From positions 1 to 64,000 of the forward strand of contig JAITKA010000064.1 in NCBI GenBank assembly GCA_031278635.1: a stretch of 64,000 nt of DNA. Reading direction: 5' to 3'. Positions 21,869-31,492 of this stretch are shown in pieces (the stretch's first letter is position 1; the number at the start of each line of letters is the position of its first letter). The stretch is from Deltaproteobacteria bacterium. Its GTDB lineage: Bacteria; Desulfobacterota; Desulfarculia; Adiutricales; Adiutricaceae. The notes under the pieces were generated by a model. That model was not told the origin of the DNA and did no database searches. It worked only from the letters and a program-made list of their open reading frames with translations. The position numbers and the translations under genes are program-made.

Positions 21869-23160
21869 AATCGCCTGGAATGGGAAAGAAGAACGCCAAA
21901 ATTAGGGCCGCCATGGCAAAAGCCGAAAAATCCATGGCCGCCAAGGCAAAAGCCTGGAAAGCTGAAGGCGCCGCGGCCGGGCCCGCCGGGGCTAAGACTG
22001 GGTATGCCGAAGTCGCATGGATTCGGTCCGCGATGGCTGAATTGATAAAATTCCGGGACGAATTGGCGAATATCCAATGGAAGACCGAAGTCATTGTGGA
22101 TAGTTTCGATGATTGGCGCGAACACATCTTACAGTTCTCGGAGCTTTCGTCCCTTAGGGGCGTACCGGGAAGCTCCCTTGGTATGGGAGAAGGGAAGATT
22201 TTTGCAAAAGTAAGCGAAAGCGATAAGAATAAGCTGATAATTTACCTTAAAGGTCTTGGAATCAGGGATTTGGAGAGCTTCAGGAGTACATTGGGAATAT
22301 TATTCAACTCTGATTATGAGCATAGCGCTTTTCGTGACTTACGGGAGAAGCGCTCTGGAGTTAACCCAAATACCATGAGCGACGGGGACCGCAGGATATT
22401 TGACAGCTTGATGGCTTTGGACGAACAATTGAGCGAAATATGCGGCAAGCTCGGCTTTCTCGCCTGGGATATTGGCGAGTGCATCGGCTTGTGTCGCCAC
22501 GCATATTCCGCCGGGCTCCTTTCGAAGGAAGACCTTTGGGCAATTAGCGTCGCTAAGGCGAGGTTCGCCTCCGAGCACTATGACGATTGGGGCGAATATG
22601 CGCTTTCCTATGCCAGCGGCGGCATATATTGTTTGTACCTTCGAATGTCGTGCTATAAATTAAGCCAGACCTTCGCAACCTCTTATATAAAGAAGCATTT
22701 CAGCCTTCTGCGGAAATTGACCGCGCCGGGGGGTCTTTGGCGCACGTCCTTCTGGCCGAAGTACTACGAGGGTGGAAAGAAATGCCTTATTCACCCCAGG
22801 GATCTTCGCATATTGATTCCCGAGTATATCGTGGCTTCCAAGGTTTTACGGGCTCATTTGTGTCCCGGTTTCGCTTTCGCGACGAATGTACTCGCTCGCG
22901 CCACGGACCGCATCATGGTGGACGGCGCGAAGGTGGGACTCATGTATCGCGAGTCGCCTCGAATAGTTGAGGACAGCGGTTGGCGCTTCGCCGCCGGTGA
23001 CGAAAGCTATGATTACAAGCGCAAGCGGAAATACTTCCCCGTATTTCACCTAAGCACGATCAGCAATTATGATCCGGATATCATCGAATTTTTGAATATG
23101 GAAACCGGAAGCGTGCTGCGACGAACCGACGGGGGCCCGCTGCATCCGGTTGATGGCTGA
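21865..23160 (+). CDS. DUF1266 + DUF2185 (Imm33-like) domain protein
   Basis: Middle: LAWDIGECIGLCRHAYSAGLLSKEDLW...DDWGEYALSYASGG (DUF1266-like); C-term: KVGLMYRESPRIVEDSGWRFAAGDES...STISNYDPDIIEFLNMETGSVLRR (DUF2185-like); Ala/Lys-rich N-terminus. Confidence 0.7.
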   Translation: MKSPGMGKKNAKIRAAMAKAEKSMAAKAKAWKAEGAAAGPAGAKTGYAEVAWIRSAMAELIKFRDELANIQWKTEVIVDSFDDWREHILQFSELSSLRGVPGSSLGMGEGKIFAKVSESDKNKLIIYLKGLGIRDLESFRSTLGILFNSDYEHSAFRDLREKRSGVNPNTMSDGDRRIFDSLMALDEQLSEICGKLGFLAWDIGECIGLCRHAYSAGLLSKEDLWAISVAKARFASEHYDDWGEYALSYASGGIYCLYLRMSCYKLSQTFATSYIKKHFSLLRKLTAPGGLWRTSFWPKYYEGGKKCLIHPRDLRILIPEYIVASKVLRAHLCPGFAFATNVLARATDRIMVDGAKVGLMYRESPRIVEDSGWRFAAGDESYDYKRKRKYFPVFHLSTISNYDPDIIEFLNMETGSVLRRTDGGPLHPVDG

Positions 23161-23551
23161 TAAGCGCTCGCGAAAGACCCGCGCTTCCGGCGCTCGCGGG
23201 CGTGACGGCGGGGCGCCATATTTCTTCTCGGGCCAAGGCGCGATCGTGGTTCATTTTTTAATCCATACCACGGTCATGACCGTCCCTTGCTTAACGCCGT
23301 ATGGATTGATAGACTGTTCATTGACCCTGATCGCCGTTTGGCCGGCCCCAAGCCGGCCCTCCCAGGGTCCCCCCGAAAGCCCCCATCCCGAGGCCTTTGG
23401 GGCCGCCAAAAACCGCCCTTCGTTTCCCCTGGCCCCGGGGCCGGGGCGCTTTCGCGGGAGGTGGCCAAATAACCCACGGTCAAGGGCTTCCGCCCTTAAA
23501 ACCTAATCCCTCCCCATGGCCAGGCCTAGGGGATCACTTGGGGAAGACCCG

Positions 23552-24433
23552 ATGAGCTTTAAGCCTTTGATTTTGGACGATCGACCCACTTTCGTGGAAA
23601 TGGAAAAGCGGTACCCCCTTTACACCTCGGACGCAAATTTCACCAACATGTTCATCTGGCAGGGGTTTTATAATTTCTCGTGGACCACCGCCCACGACTG
23701 CCTTTGTTTGATCTCCCATCCAAGCGGGGGGACACCCTTTGCCATGCCGCCTCTGGGCCCACCGGAAAATAAGCTTAAGGCGGTAGAGTTTTTGATCGAG
23801 AACATGGACGAGCCTAGGCTCTCAAGGATTCCCGGGGAACTGACCGAGGCCGTGAGAGCGGCCCACCCAACCTGGCGCATCGAATCCAACGCGGATAACG
23901 ACGACTATGTTTATTTGGCCGAAAAGGTAATAAACTTAAGCGGCCGGAGGATGCACCAGAAAAAAAACCATTATAATGGCTTCGTGAAAAGTTACCGCCA
24001 CGAGCTGGTAACCATAACCCCTGACCTTCACGACGAGCTGGTGGAGGTCGAGGCCAAGTGGCTGATCTCCAAGACCGAGAAGATCGGCGAGGAGTCCCAC
24101 CTCCAGATAGAGAAACAGGCCGTCCATTTGCTCCTGGAGCATTTCTCGACCTTAGCCATCCAAGGCCTGGCCATACGGGTGGAGGGCCAGATAGAGGCCT
24201 TCTCCCTCGGCGAGTCCCTAAGCCCGGACACGGCCCTGATCCACGTGGAAAAGGGCAGCCCGACCATCCGGGGCATTTACGTGGCCCTGTGCTCGAGCTT
24301 CTGCCGGGTGGCCTTTTCCGACAAGACGTACATCAACCGGGAGCAGGACCTGGGCCTGCCTGGCCTTAGGTGGTCAAAGGAATCCCTCAAGCCAGACCAT
24401 ATGAGGAAAAAGTTCGATATTTGGCCCCTTTAG
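23552..24433 (+). CDS. DUF2156 domain-containing protein
   Basis: LDDRPTFVEMEKRYPLYTSDANFTNMFIW start, INREQDLGLPGLRWSKESLKPDHMRKKF C-terminus. Confidence 0.82.
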   Translation: MSFKPLILDDRPTFVEMEKRYPLYTSDANFTNMFIWQGFYNFSWTTAHDCLCLISHPSGGTPFAMPPLGPPENKLKAVEFLIENMDEPRLSRIPGELTEAVRAAHPTWRIESNADNDDYVYLAEKVINLSGRRMHQKKNHYNGFVKSYRHELVTITPDLHDELVEVEAKWLISKTEKIGEESHLQIEKQAVHLLLEHFSTLAIQGLAIRVEGQIEAFSLGESLSPDTALIHVEKGSPTIRGIYVALCSSFCRVAFSDKTYINREQDLGLPGLRWSKESLKPDHMRKKFDIWPL

Positions 24434-24552
24434 CCTTCGGTGCCTTCGAAGCCTACCTAAGCCTTCGAAGTTTTCGAAGCTGTCGAAAATATTTCGTGGC
24501 GTATCATGGATCGTTTGACGGGTGCGCCCTCAGGGGCGCCGGGGAGACATGT

Positions 24553-25122
24553 ATGTTCAAAACCTCACCAGCCGACTGGCTATCAAACTGGTCAGCCAGA
24601 GGTATCATATCGATTTCGTTGGCCCTTTCCCTCGCCCTTGTCGCCGCCTGCGGCGGGGTCTCCGAGGAGGATCTCCAAAACCTCAAGGCCGAGAACCTGG
24701 CCCTGGAAGCCGAGCTCGAGCAGGAAAAGCACCAGTCCGACGTCCTGAACCGGGCCCTGACCAACGCTTACCGCGAGAGGGACCGGCTGGTCGATCTCCT
24801 GAACGCCCAGCCCCAGGTCCCCGAGCCCGACTCCGCCGAGGTCGCCGCCGCCACCGAGGCCGCGGCCACCGAGGCGGCCACCGAGGCCGCCACCGCCCAG
24901 GCCGCGGCCGCCGCCCCCGCCGCCGGGGGGGCGGGCGCCCAGCCGGGCCAGACCCCCGCCGCCTCTGGCGATGTCTACGTCGTCCAGACCGGGGACACCC
25001 TAAGCACCATCGCCCAGCGGCATAATACCTCCACGGAGATCTTATTGGCTTTAAATCCCTACCTTACGAACCGTAACAACTTCATGGTTTGGGAAAACGA
25101 TAAAATACGATTGCCAAGATAA
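24553..25122 (+). CDS. LysM-domain protein with N-terminal signal/lipoprotein-like segment
   Basis: ALSLALVAACGG lipobox-like, coiled coil, ATEAAATEAATEAA linker, C-terminal YVVQTGDTLSTIAQRHNTSTEILLALNP. Confidence 0.8.
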   Translation: MFKTSPADWLSNWSARGIISISLALSLALVAACGGVSEEDLQNLKAENLALEAELEQEKHQSDVLNRALTNAYRERDRLVDLLNAQPQVPEPDSAEVAAATEAAATEAATEAATAQAAAAAPAAGGAGAQPGQTPAASGDVYVVQTGDTLSTIAQRHNTSTEILLALNPYLTNRNNFMVWENDKIRLPR

Positions 25123-25222
25123 CTAATAGCGATTCCGACTATAAATTACCCCTATGATTAGATTTTTATACATAATTACCCTAGTGCCGCTTATCAATCT
25201 CTCGTTACGCTTTGCCCTTAAG

Positions 25223-25270
25223 GCCGCGGTCGAAGGATTGGGCCTTAAGGGCCAAACCTTCGACCGCGGC
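25223..25270. repeat. long near-perfect inverted repeat
   Basis: GCCGCGGTCGAAGGattgggccttaagggccaaaCCTTCGACCGCGGC. Confidence 0.9.
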
Positions 25271-25686
25271 AAGGCCGGAACGCGCGCCGGGAAACAAATT
25301 TGCGACGATTATCCCCTAGGCATACATGATATCGCTCTATAGCGGAGACGATATTCGCCCACCGATATGCCTTTTTTGCCCTTACGCCGAAAAATAATTT
25401 TCCCTGGTGAAAAAGGACTAAATTTGACCGACGGTTCCATCGGGTTCCCGCCAAAAGAACTACGAGAGTCCCTGGAACCAACGATTTATCGGCCCGAAAC
25501 GTTTGATTTCCCGGCACCGGTCGCCCATAACAAGCTGTAATTGCCACGCCGGGAATCCCGGGGCAATTACCGCAAAAAATTTTTTTTATGGCTGGGGTAT
25601 GCCATCAGCCATAAAAGCGTGCCGTAAGGACCATTGATTGCGTACCAAAGTCAGGCCAAAAGGGGCGACGGTTAAGGCTAAATCCC

Positions 25687-26820
25687 ATGCGAGACAGATC
25701 GGAGTTTAAAAAAGCCAAGCGGGTGGTCGTCAAGATCGGTAGCTCCCAGCTGTGCGAGCGGGAGTCACTGTCCTACGATCGCTTCCGGGCCCTGGCCAAC
25801 CAGGTGGGCCAGATCCGGCGGCGGGGCGTCGAGGTCATTTTGGTCACCTCGGGGGCCGTGGCCGCCGGGATGACCAAGCTTGGCTTCACCGCCCGGCCGA
25901 CGACGGTGAGGCTCAAGCAGGTCTGCGCCTCGGCGGGCCAGGTCAGCTTGATGGCCGCCTGGGACAAGGCTTTGGCGGTTTTCGATCTCAAATGCGCCCA
26001 GATACTTTTGACCGCCGACGATCTGGCCGACCGGCGGAGGTTTTTGAACGCCCGAAACACCATGATTTCCCTGGTCGATATGGGGGTGGTCCCCATCGTG
26101 AACGAAAACGACACCGTGGCCGTGGAGGAGCTCAAGGTTGGCGACAACGACACCCTGGGCTCGATGGTGGCGAGCCTGGTGGAGGCCGATCTGTTCATCA
26201 ACCTGACCGACACCGACGGGCTTTACGAGAGCGACCCCCGCTCCGACCCATCGGCCGCCCTGGTCAGGGAAGTGAGCGAGGGTTGCGGCCCCGGCCTGGA
26301 AAGGCTAGCCGGGGAGGGCGGGCCCCTGGGCGCGGGCGGCATGTACACGAAGGTCAGGGCGGCCTCGCGGCTGGCCGAACGGGGGCTCGCCAGCGTCATA
26401 GCCAACGGCCGGGCCAGGGACGTTTTGGCCCGCCTGATAGACGGCGAGGAACTGGGGACCTTTTTCAGGCCCACGAAAAACCAGCGCAAGGCCCGCAAGC
26501 ATTGGCTGGCCTTCGCCGCCAGGCCCAAGGGCGCCCTCTCGGTGGACCCCGGCGCGGCCGCCGCCCTGGTCGAGAAGGGCAAAAGCCTTCTCCCTAGCGG
26601 GATCATGAACCTGACCGGCCTCTTCGACGTGGGGGACCCGGTCTCCATCGTGGGGGCCGACCAAGAGGAGCTGGGCATCGGCCTTAGCAACTACAGCGCC
26701 CCCGAGGTGGAAAAGATCATGGGCCGTCCCAGCGCCCAGATAGAATCCATCCTGGGCTACACCCATTCCGAGGAAATCGTTCACCGGGACAACCTGGTGA
26801 TTTTCAAGGCCGCCCAATGA
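25687..26820 (+). CDS. proB: glutamate 5-kinase
   Basis: RVVVKIGSSQL, VTSGAVAAGMTKLG, NENDTVAVEELKVGDNDTLGSMVA, C-terminal PUA-like domain. Confidence 0.94.
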   Translation: MRDRSEFKKAKRVVVKIGSSQLCERESLSYDRFRALANQVGQIRRRGVEVILVTSGAVAAGMTKLGFTARPTTVRLKQVCASAGQVSLMAAWDKALAVFDLKCAQILLTADDLADRRRFLNARNTMISLVDMGVVPIVNENDTVAVEELKVGDNDTLGSMVASLVEADLFINLTDTDGLYESDPRSDPSAALVREVSEGCGPGLERLAGEGGPLGAGGMYTKVRAASRLAERGLASVIANGRARDVLARLIDGEELGTFFRPTKNQRKARKHWLAFAARPKGALSVDPGAAAALVEKGKSLLPSGIMNLTGLFDVGDPVSIVGADQEELGIGLSNYSAPEVEKIMGRPSAQIESILGYTHSEEIVHRDNLVIFKAAQ

Positions 26821-26864
26821 TTCACGTTTTTCGTTCGGGAGTATAATGGCCAAAGGCCGGCCCA

Positions 26865-27506
26865 TTGGCCATGGCCAAGGGCGCCGGCTTTTGGGAGGTC
26901 GCCATTGTGGAAAAAATAATCGCCAAAGCCTTCGAGGAGTTAACCGAGTCGCTGGGGCTGGCCTACAAAAGGTCGGATCTTTTGGTCAGGGCCGCCGACA
27001 TGATCTCGGGCTGCCTGACCCAGGGCGGGGTCGTCTATCTCTGCGGGAACGGCGGCAGCGCCGCCGAGGCGCAGCATTTCGCCGCCGAGTTCGTGGGAAG
27101 GTTTTTGATCGAAAGGCCCGGCCTCTCCGCCGTGGCCCTGACAACGGATACCTCGAAGCTCACGGCCATAGGTAACGATTACGGCTACGGGGAGGTCTTC
27201 GCGAGGCAAATAAAGGCCCTGGGGAGGCCGGGGGACGTATTGTGGGGCCTTTCCACCAGCGGGACCTCCAAAAACGTCCTTAAGGCCTTCGAGGTGGCCT
27301 CGGCCGGCGGGCTGGGGACGATTTTCATGTGCGGCGCGAAGATCCACGATCCCGGCGCGGCTGACCTCATAATCGACGGCCCGGCCCCCAACACGCCCAG
27401 GATCCAGGAACTCCACCTCCTCTACGGCCACGTCATCTGCCAGCTGGTCGATCACGTAATCGTGGAGGGCGGCGCCGCCGCCCTGGGCCGAGGCCGCTCC
27501 CGGTAA
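26865..27506 (+). CDS. gmhA: SIS-domain phosphoheptose isomerase-like protein
   Basis: VYLCGNGGSAAEAQHFAAEFVGRF, GLSTSGTSKNVLKAF, ELHLLYGHVICQLVD; a GTG start at ~26906 is an alternative. Confidence 0.88.
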   Translation: MAMAKGAGFWEVAIVEKIIAKAFEELTESLGLAYKRSDLLVRAADMISGCLTQGGVVYLCGNGGSAAEAQHFAAEFVGRFLIERPGLSAVALTTDTSKLTAIGNDYGYGEVFARQIKALGRPGDVLWGLSTSGTSKNVLKAFEVASAGGLGTIFMCGAKIHDPGAADLIIDGPAPNTPRIQELHLLYGHVICQLVDHVIVEGGAAALGRGRSR

Positions 27507-27518
27507 GGATTTTAATCG

Positions 27519-28481
27519 ATGAAACCTAAGCTTCCCGAGCTGGATTTTGGCTCGGTCAGATTCTCGAGCCTAAAGGATCGCCCCTCGAAGGTTAACCTCA
27601 CCGATTTCGCCAAGCCGCTGGTCCCGGGGGGTAGCTTCGCCGGTTTCGTCGATGGCCTGTCCGATATCCTGGCCGCCAAGGACATAAAGGACGCCGCGGC
27701 CTCGCTGGCCAGGGCCGCGAAAGACGGGCGGACCGTCATGCTGGCCATGGGCGGCCACCCGATCAAGGTCGGCCTGGGGCCGGTCATTTGCCAGCTCCTG
27801 AGGGGCGATCTCGTCTCGTCCATATCCGGCAACGGCGCGATCATGGTCCACGACACGGAAGTCGCCCTGACCGGGGCCACAAGCGAGGACGTCGCCGCGG
27901 GCCTGGGGAAGGGCGATTTCGGGGTGACAAGGGAGACGGGCGAGATAATCGCCATGGCCATAAACAGGGCCGCCGAAAGCCGCGAGGGGCTTGGTCGGGC
28001 GCTGGGCCAGACCCTGATCGACCTTAAGGCCCCCAACCTCTCGGTGAGCGTCTTGGCGACCGCCGTCATGGCCGGTAAGCCCGTGACCGTGCACGTGGCC
28101 ATCGGGAACGACGTCTACCACATCCACCCCGCCTGCGACGGCGCCAACCTCGGGGCGGCCACCATGGACGACTTCAAGACCTTCTGCCGGATTGTGGCCA
28201 CCCTTGGCCAGGGGGCCTTCATTAACCTCGGCTCGGCGGTCATCATGCCCGAGGTCTTCCTCAAGGCCCTGACCCTGACCCGGAACATGGGCTTCGCCGT
28301 CGATGGCCTTACGACCATAAACATGGATTTCATCAAGCAGTACCGCCCCTCGGTCAACGTGGTCGAGCGCCCCACCAAGGGGAGCGGCCGGGGCTATACC
28401 CTGATCGGCCACCACGAGATCATGTTCCCGCTCCTCATGGGCATGGCCATGGAAAAACTCGCCGCCATGGGTGAAACGTGA
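27519..28481 (+). CDS. conserved protein of uncertain function (possible deoxyhypusine-synthase-like fold)
   Basis: 320 aa ORF with good coding character; adjacent to gmhA-like gene; family call is tentative. Confidence 0.5.
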   Translation: MKPKLPELDFGSVRFSSLKDRPSKVNLTDFAKPLVPGGSFAGFVDGLSDILAAKDIKDAAASLARAAKDGRTVMLAMGGHPIKVGLGPVICQLLRGDLVSSISGNGAIMVHDTEVALTGATSEDVAAGLGKGDFGVTRETGEIIAMAINRAAESREGLGRALGQTLIDLKAPNLSVSVLATAVMAGKPVTVHVAIGNDVYHIHPACDGANLGAATMDDFKTFCRIVATLGQGAFINLGSAVIMPEVFLKALTLTRNMGFAVDGLTTINMDFIKQYRPSVNVVERPTKGSGRGYTLIGHHEIMFPLLMGMAMEKLAAMGET

Positions 28482-28981
28482 GAAAGGCTCTCGGCATCCT
28501 CCTGGGGCTCTTCCTGGCCCTGGCCCCGGGCCCCCTCCTGGCCCCGGGACCCATCCTGGCCCAGGACAAGCCCGCCCAGGCCGGCCTGGCCCCCGCCTTG
28601 GGCGAAAAACCCCTGACCGCCCGCTCGGCCGCCCACCTCTACGAGCTCATCAGCCGCGAGCCCCCGCTGAGCAAGCAGGAAATCCAGGCCTACGAGGAGC
28701 ACCTTGAGTCCATAGTGGCCCTGGACGCCGATCCCTCCCTCATGCCCGAGATCCTGGAGCGAACGGGCTGGACCCAGGAACGCTTCACTTACGTGGTCAC
28801 AAAAGTGAGCGTGGGCCTCTCCAATATCCTGTACCCGGAAAACCCCAGGCTCATAAACGCCCCCGATTTCGTCAACCCCACCCCCGCCGAGAGGGAACTG
28901 ATAGTCGATCGCCTCAAGGAGCTGGTCAAAGGCTACCAGAACCTCGCCAAACCCAAGCCCGTGTCCAAAGGGAATCGATAA
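28478..28981 (+). CDS. hypothetical exported protein
   Basis: 167 aa with signal peptide-like N-terminus MRKALGILLGLFLALAPGPLLA; overlaps preceding stop. Confidence 0.6.
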   Translation: MRKALGILLGLFLALAPGPLLAPGPILAQDKPAQAGLAPALGEKPLTARSAAHLYELISREPPLSKQEIQAYEEHLESIVALDADPSLMPEILERTGWTQERFTYVVTKVSVGLSNILYPENPRLINAPDFVNPTPAERELIVDRLKELVKGYQNLAKPKPVSKGNR

Positions 28982-29036
28982 TCCCAAGCCTTCGGGGGGC
29001 TTGCCCTTTGGCCGGGCCAAAGGGCAAAAATAAGCC

Positions 29037-30053
29037 CTATTGTCTCTCCAGCTCGGCGACCCTGTCCCTGGCCTCCAAGTTCCCGTTTTTAATGGCTAAT
29101 TTGTACCATTTCAGGGCTTCTTTTTCGTCCTGGGGCAGCTCCCCGGTGTCGTAGAGGTAGCCAAGGTTATACATGCACCTGGCGTCGCCCTGGTCGGCCC
29201 CCTGGGTAAACCACTTTTTGGCCTGCTCGGCGTTTTTGGGGACGCCCTCGCCCTTGGCGTACATGACCCCGAGGTTATAGCGGGCGTCCATGTCGCCCTG
29301 CTCGGCGGCCATGGTGAACCACTTTAGGGCCTGGCCCGGTTCCTTGGGCAAGCCCTCGCCGAAAAAGTAGGCCAGGCCCAGGAGGTACTGGGCGTTCGGG
29401 TAGCCCTGGTTGGCGGCCAGCTGGTAATACTTGACGGCTTGCTTCATGTCCTGGGCCTTGTCCTTGCCCATTCCGTAAATCAGCCCCAGGGAATACTGGG
29501 CGGTCGGGTGGCCCTGATCGGCGGCCATGCGGTAGTATTTGATGGCCTCGTCGATGTTTTTCGTGGCGCCGTCGCCGTTCTGGGTCATGACCCCGATCTG
29601 GTACTGGGCCTCGGCGTGGCCCTCGTCCGCGGCCAGTTTCAGGTACTTGTAGGCCTCGGGCTTATTGGGGCTGGTCCCCTCGCCGTTGTAATACATGAGG
29701 CCCAGGAAAAGCTGGCCCACGCTGGAGCCGTTGTTGGCCGCGCTTTTGAAATACTCCAGGGCTTTTCCCGGGTCCTTTTTGACCACGTGGCCATTGTAAT
29801 AGAGCGAGCCCATGACCATCTGCGAGCGGGGGTAACCCTCGTCGGCCAGCTTGGCGCTCAGGTCGTGGGCCTTTTTGTAGTCCCGCTTGACCCCGTTGCC
29901 GAAATAATACCTCTCGGCCAGCTGATCCCTGGCCACCAAATCCCCGCCGTCGGATAACTGGGTCAGCGTGGCCGCGTCAGGCATCTCCTGGGCCATGGCC
30001 AACGGACACGAAATCAAGGCGAGCGACAGCATGAAGAAAATTAATCGTTTCAT
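29037..30053 (-). CDS. Sel1-like repeat protein, exported
   Basis: Signal peptide MKRLIFFMLSLALISCPLAMAQ then repeated A..W(Y)...AA.QG...AQY.LG..Y..G.G units. Confidence 0.9.
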   Translation of the reverse strand: MKRLIFFMLSLALISCPLAMAQEMPDAATLTQLSDGGDLVARDQLAERYYFGNGVKRDYKKAHDLSAKLADEGYPRSQMVMGSLYYNGHVVKKDPGKALEYFKSAANNGSSVGQLFLGLMYYNGEGTSPNKPEAYKYLKLAADEGHAEAQYQIGVMTQNGDGATKNIDEAIKYYRMAADQGHPTAQYSLGLIYGMGKDKAQDMKQAVKYYQLAANQGYPNAQYLLGLAYFFGEGLPKEPGQALKWFTMAAEQGDMDARYNLGVMYAKGEGVPKNAEQAKKWFTQGADQGDARCMYNLGYLYDTGELPQDEKEALKWYKLAIKNGNLEARDRVAELERQ

Positions 30054-30261
30054 AACCCACCAACGTATCGGCGCGCCGGCGCCGAAAAAGCGCAAGCGCT
30101 TGTAATGATGTGATTTTCCTGGGCGAGCCCATGGCAAAGGGCGGGGCCCGGGGCCCCGTCCCTCGGTCCCGTATCGAAGCATTATAGTACAGAACGGGAA
30201 AGAAAACCCGCGACCTAAAATTTCGCCGACGGTTTTTGCCCTTGGAAGGCCAAGTCCCCCG

Positions 30262-30903
30262 TCATCGGGGGTTTGTGGCCCGGTAGCAAAACTCGCAGGT
30301 CCGGTCGCCGGTCATGATGGTTTTGTCCCTCTCGAGGGTCACCCCGGGGGCGTAGCCTTCCATGAAGGCCCCGTCCCGCCCGCAGGAGACCAGAAAGCCA
30401 AGGTCGGTGAGGCCCATCTCCCGGTACATGTCGGCGTAGCCGCAGCGGGAGACGGAGTAGCGGAGGGTTTTATCCGTCGATTCGAGGACGGTCATGTCCA
30501 GGGCCCCGCCGCTGGACCAGAGGGGCAGGATTTGGGCGAAGGTCGTAAGGTCGGTGGCTACCTGGGACTGGGAGGCCTTTTGGCGGCCGGCGGCCCGGGC
30601 GTCGTTGACGATGGCTTGGCCGATGAGGCGCCCGGCGGCCGGTTGGCCATGTCTCTCGGCCAGTATCCGGTAAAAATATTTGACCAGGTCGATCTCGATG
30701 CGCCTTTGGGCCAAAATGGTCACCGGGGTTTGGCCCTCGAAGGGCGAGGGGGACGGGGAGGCCCCATGGGCGGCCAGGGACCGGCTGACTATGGACCGGG
30801 CCTCGGCCTCACCCAGTTCCTGGGCCATGGCCTCCTCGATGGGTTTGACGATGTTGGCCTCGATTTTCTTTTTTTCCGCTAGATAGTCCTGGCTGGTGGT
30901 CAT
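30262..30903 (-). CDS. L-2-amino-thiazoline-4-carboxylic acid hydrolase-like protein
   Basis: RCGYADMYREMGLTDLGFLVSCGRDGAFMEGYAPGVTLERDKTIMTGDRTCEFCYR pattern. Confidence 0.7.
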   Translation of the reverse strand: MTTSQDYLAEKKKIEANIVKPIEEAMAQELGEAEARSIVSRSLAAHGASPSPSPFEGQTPVTILAQRRIEIDLVKYFYRILAERHGQPAAGRLIGQAIVNDARAAGRQKASQSQVATDLTTFAQILPLWSSGGALDMTVLESTDKTLRYSVSRCGYADMYREMGLTDLGFLVSCGRDGAFMEGYAPGVTLERDKTIMTGDRTCEFCYRATNPR

Positions 30904-31027
30904 TTGGGGATCCTTTCCCGGGGTGGGCGCAAAAACCGAAGAGGGCCGCCCCGGCCGGCATAACCGGGGCGACCCTTGGGTTAAAGGCCGGCCAGGGGCC
31001 GCCGGTGGGGCCCCTGGCCTTGCGTCG

Positions 31028-31402
31028 TTAGGCCTTCCAGAGGCCGTGGAGGTTGCAGTACTCGCGGGCCACGGCCGGGCCCTCGTCGGCCTGGAAGGTG
31101 ACCTCGGGGGCCTGGCCGGGGGCCAGGCGCTTGAACTGGCGGATGCCGTTCACTTCCAGCTCGATCCACTGGATGTAATGCTTCTCCTCCATGGGGTGGG
31201 CCACGGAACCCACGGCCACCTTGTAGCCGCCGGGGACCTTGGTTATGACCGGGACGTGCTTTTCCTTGGCGGCGTCGGTGGTGTTGGCGATAAATTCCTT
31301 CATCGGGGCGGCGCAGCAGCTAAGGACGCCGGCGCCTTCTATGGCTACCTCGACCATCTGGCCGCAGGACTCGCATTTTAAAACATTACCAATCTTGGAC
31401 AT
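31028..31402 (-). CDS. desulfoferrodoxin (superoxide reductase)
   Basis: CESCGQMVEV...LSCCAAPM Fe site I; HYIQWIEL...YCNLHGLW site II ligands. Confidence 0.93.
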   Translation of the reverse strand: MSKIGNVLKCESCGQMVEVAIEGAGVLSCCAAPMKEFIANTTDAAKEKHVPVITKVPGGYKVAVGSVAHPMEEKHYIQWIELEVNGIRQFKRLAPGQAPEVTFQADEGPAVAREYCNLHGLWKA

Positions 31403-31492
31403 GAAACACCTTATTTCGTGTAATGGGTTTTAGAAAGTTTGCTATATTCCGTCAGTAAGCCTAAGGCCGGGGCGGGTGCCCCGGGATTGGGC

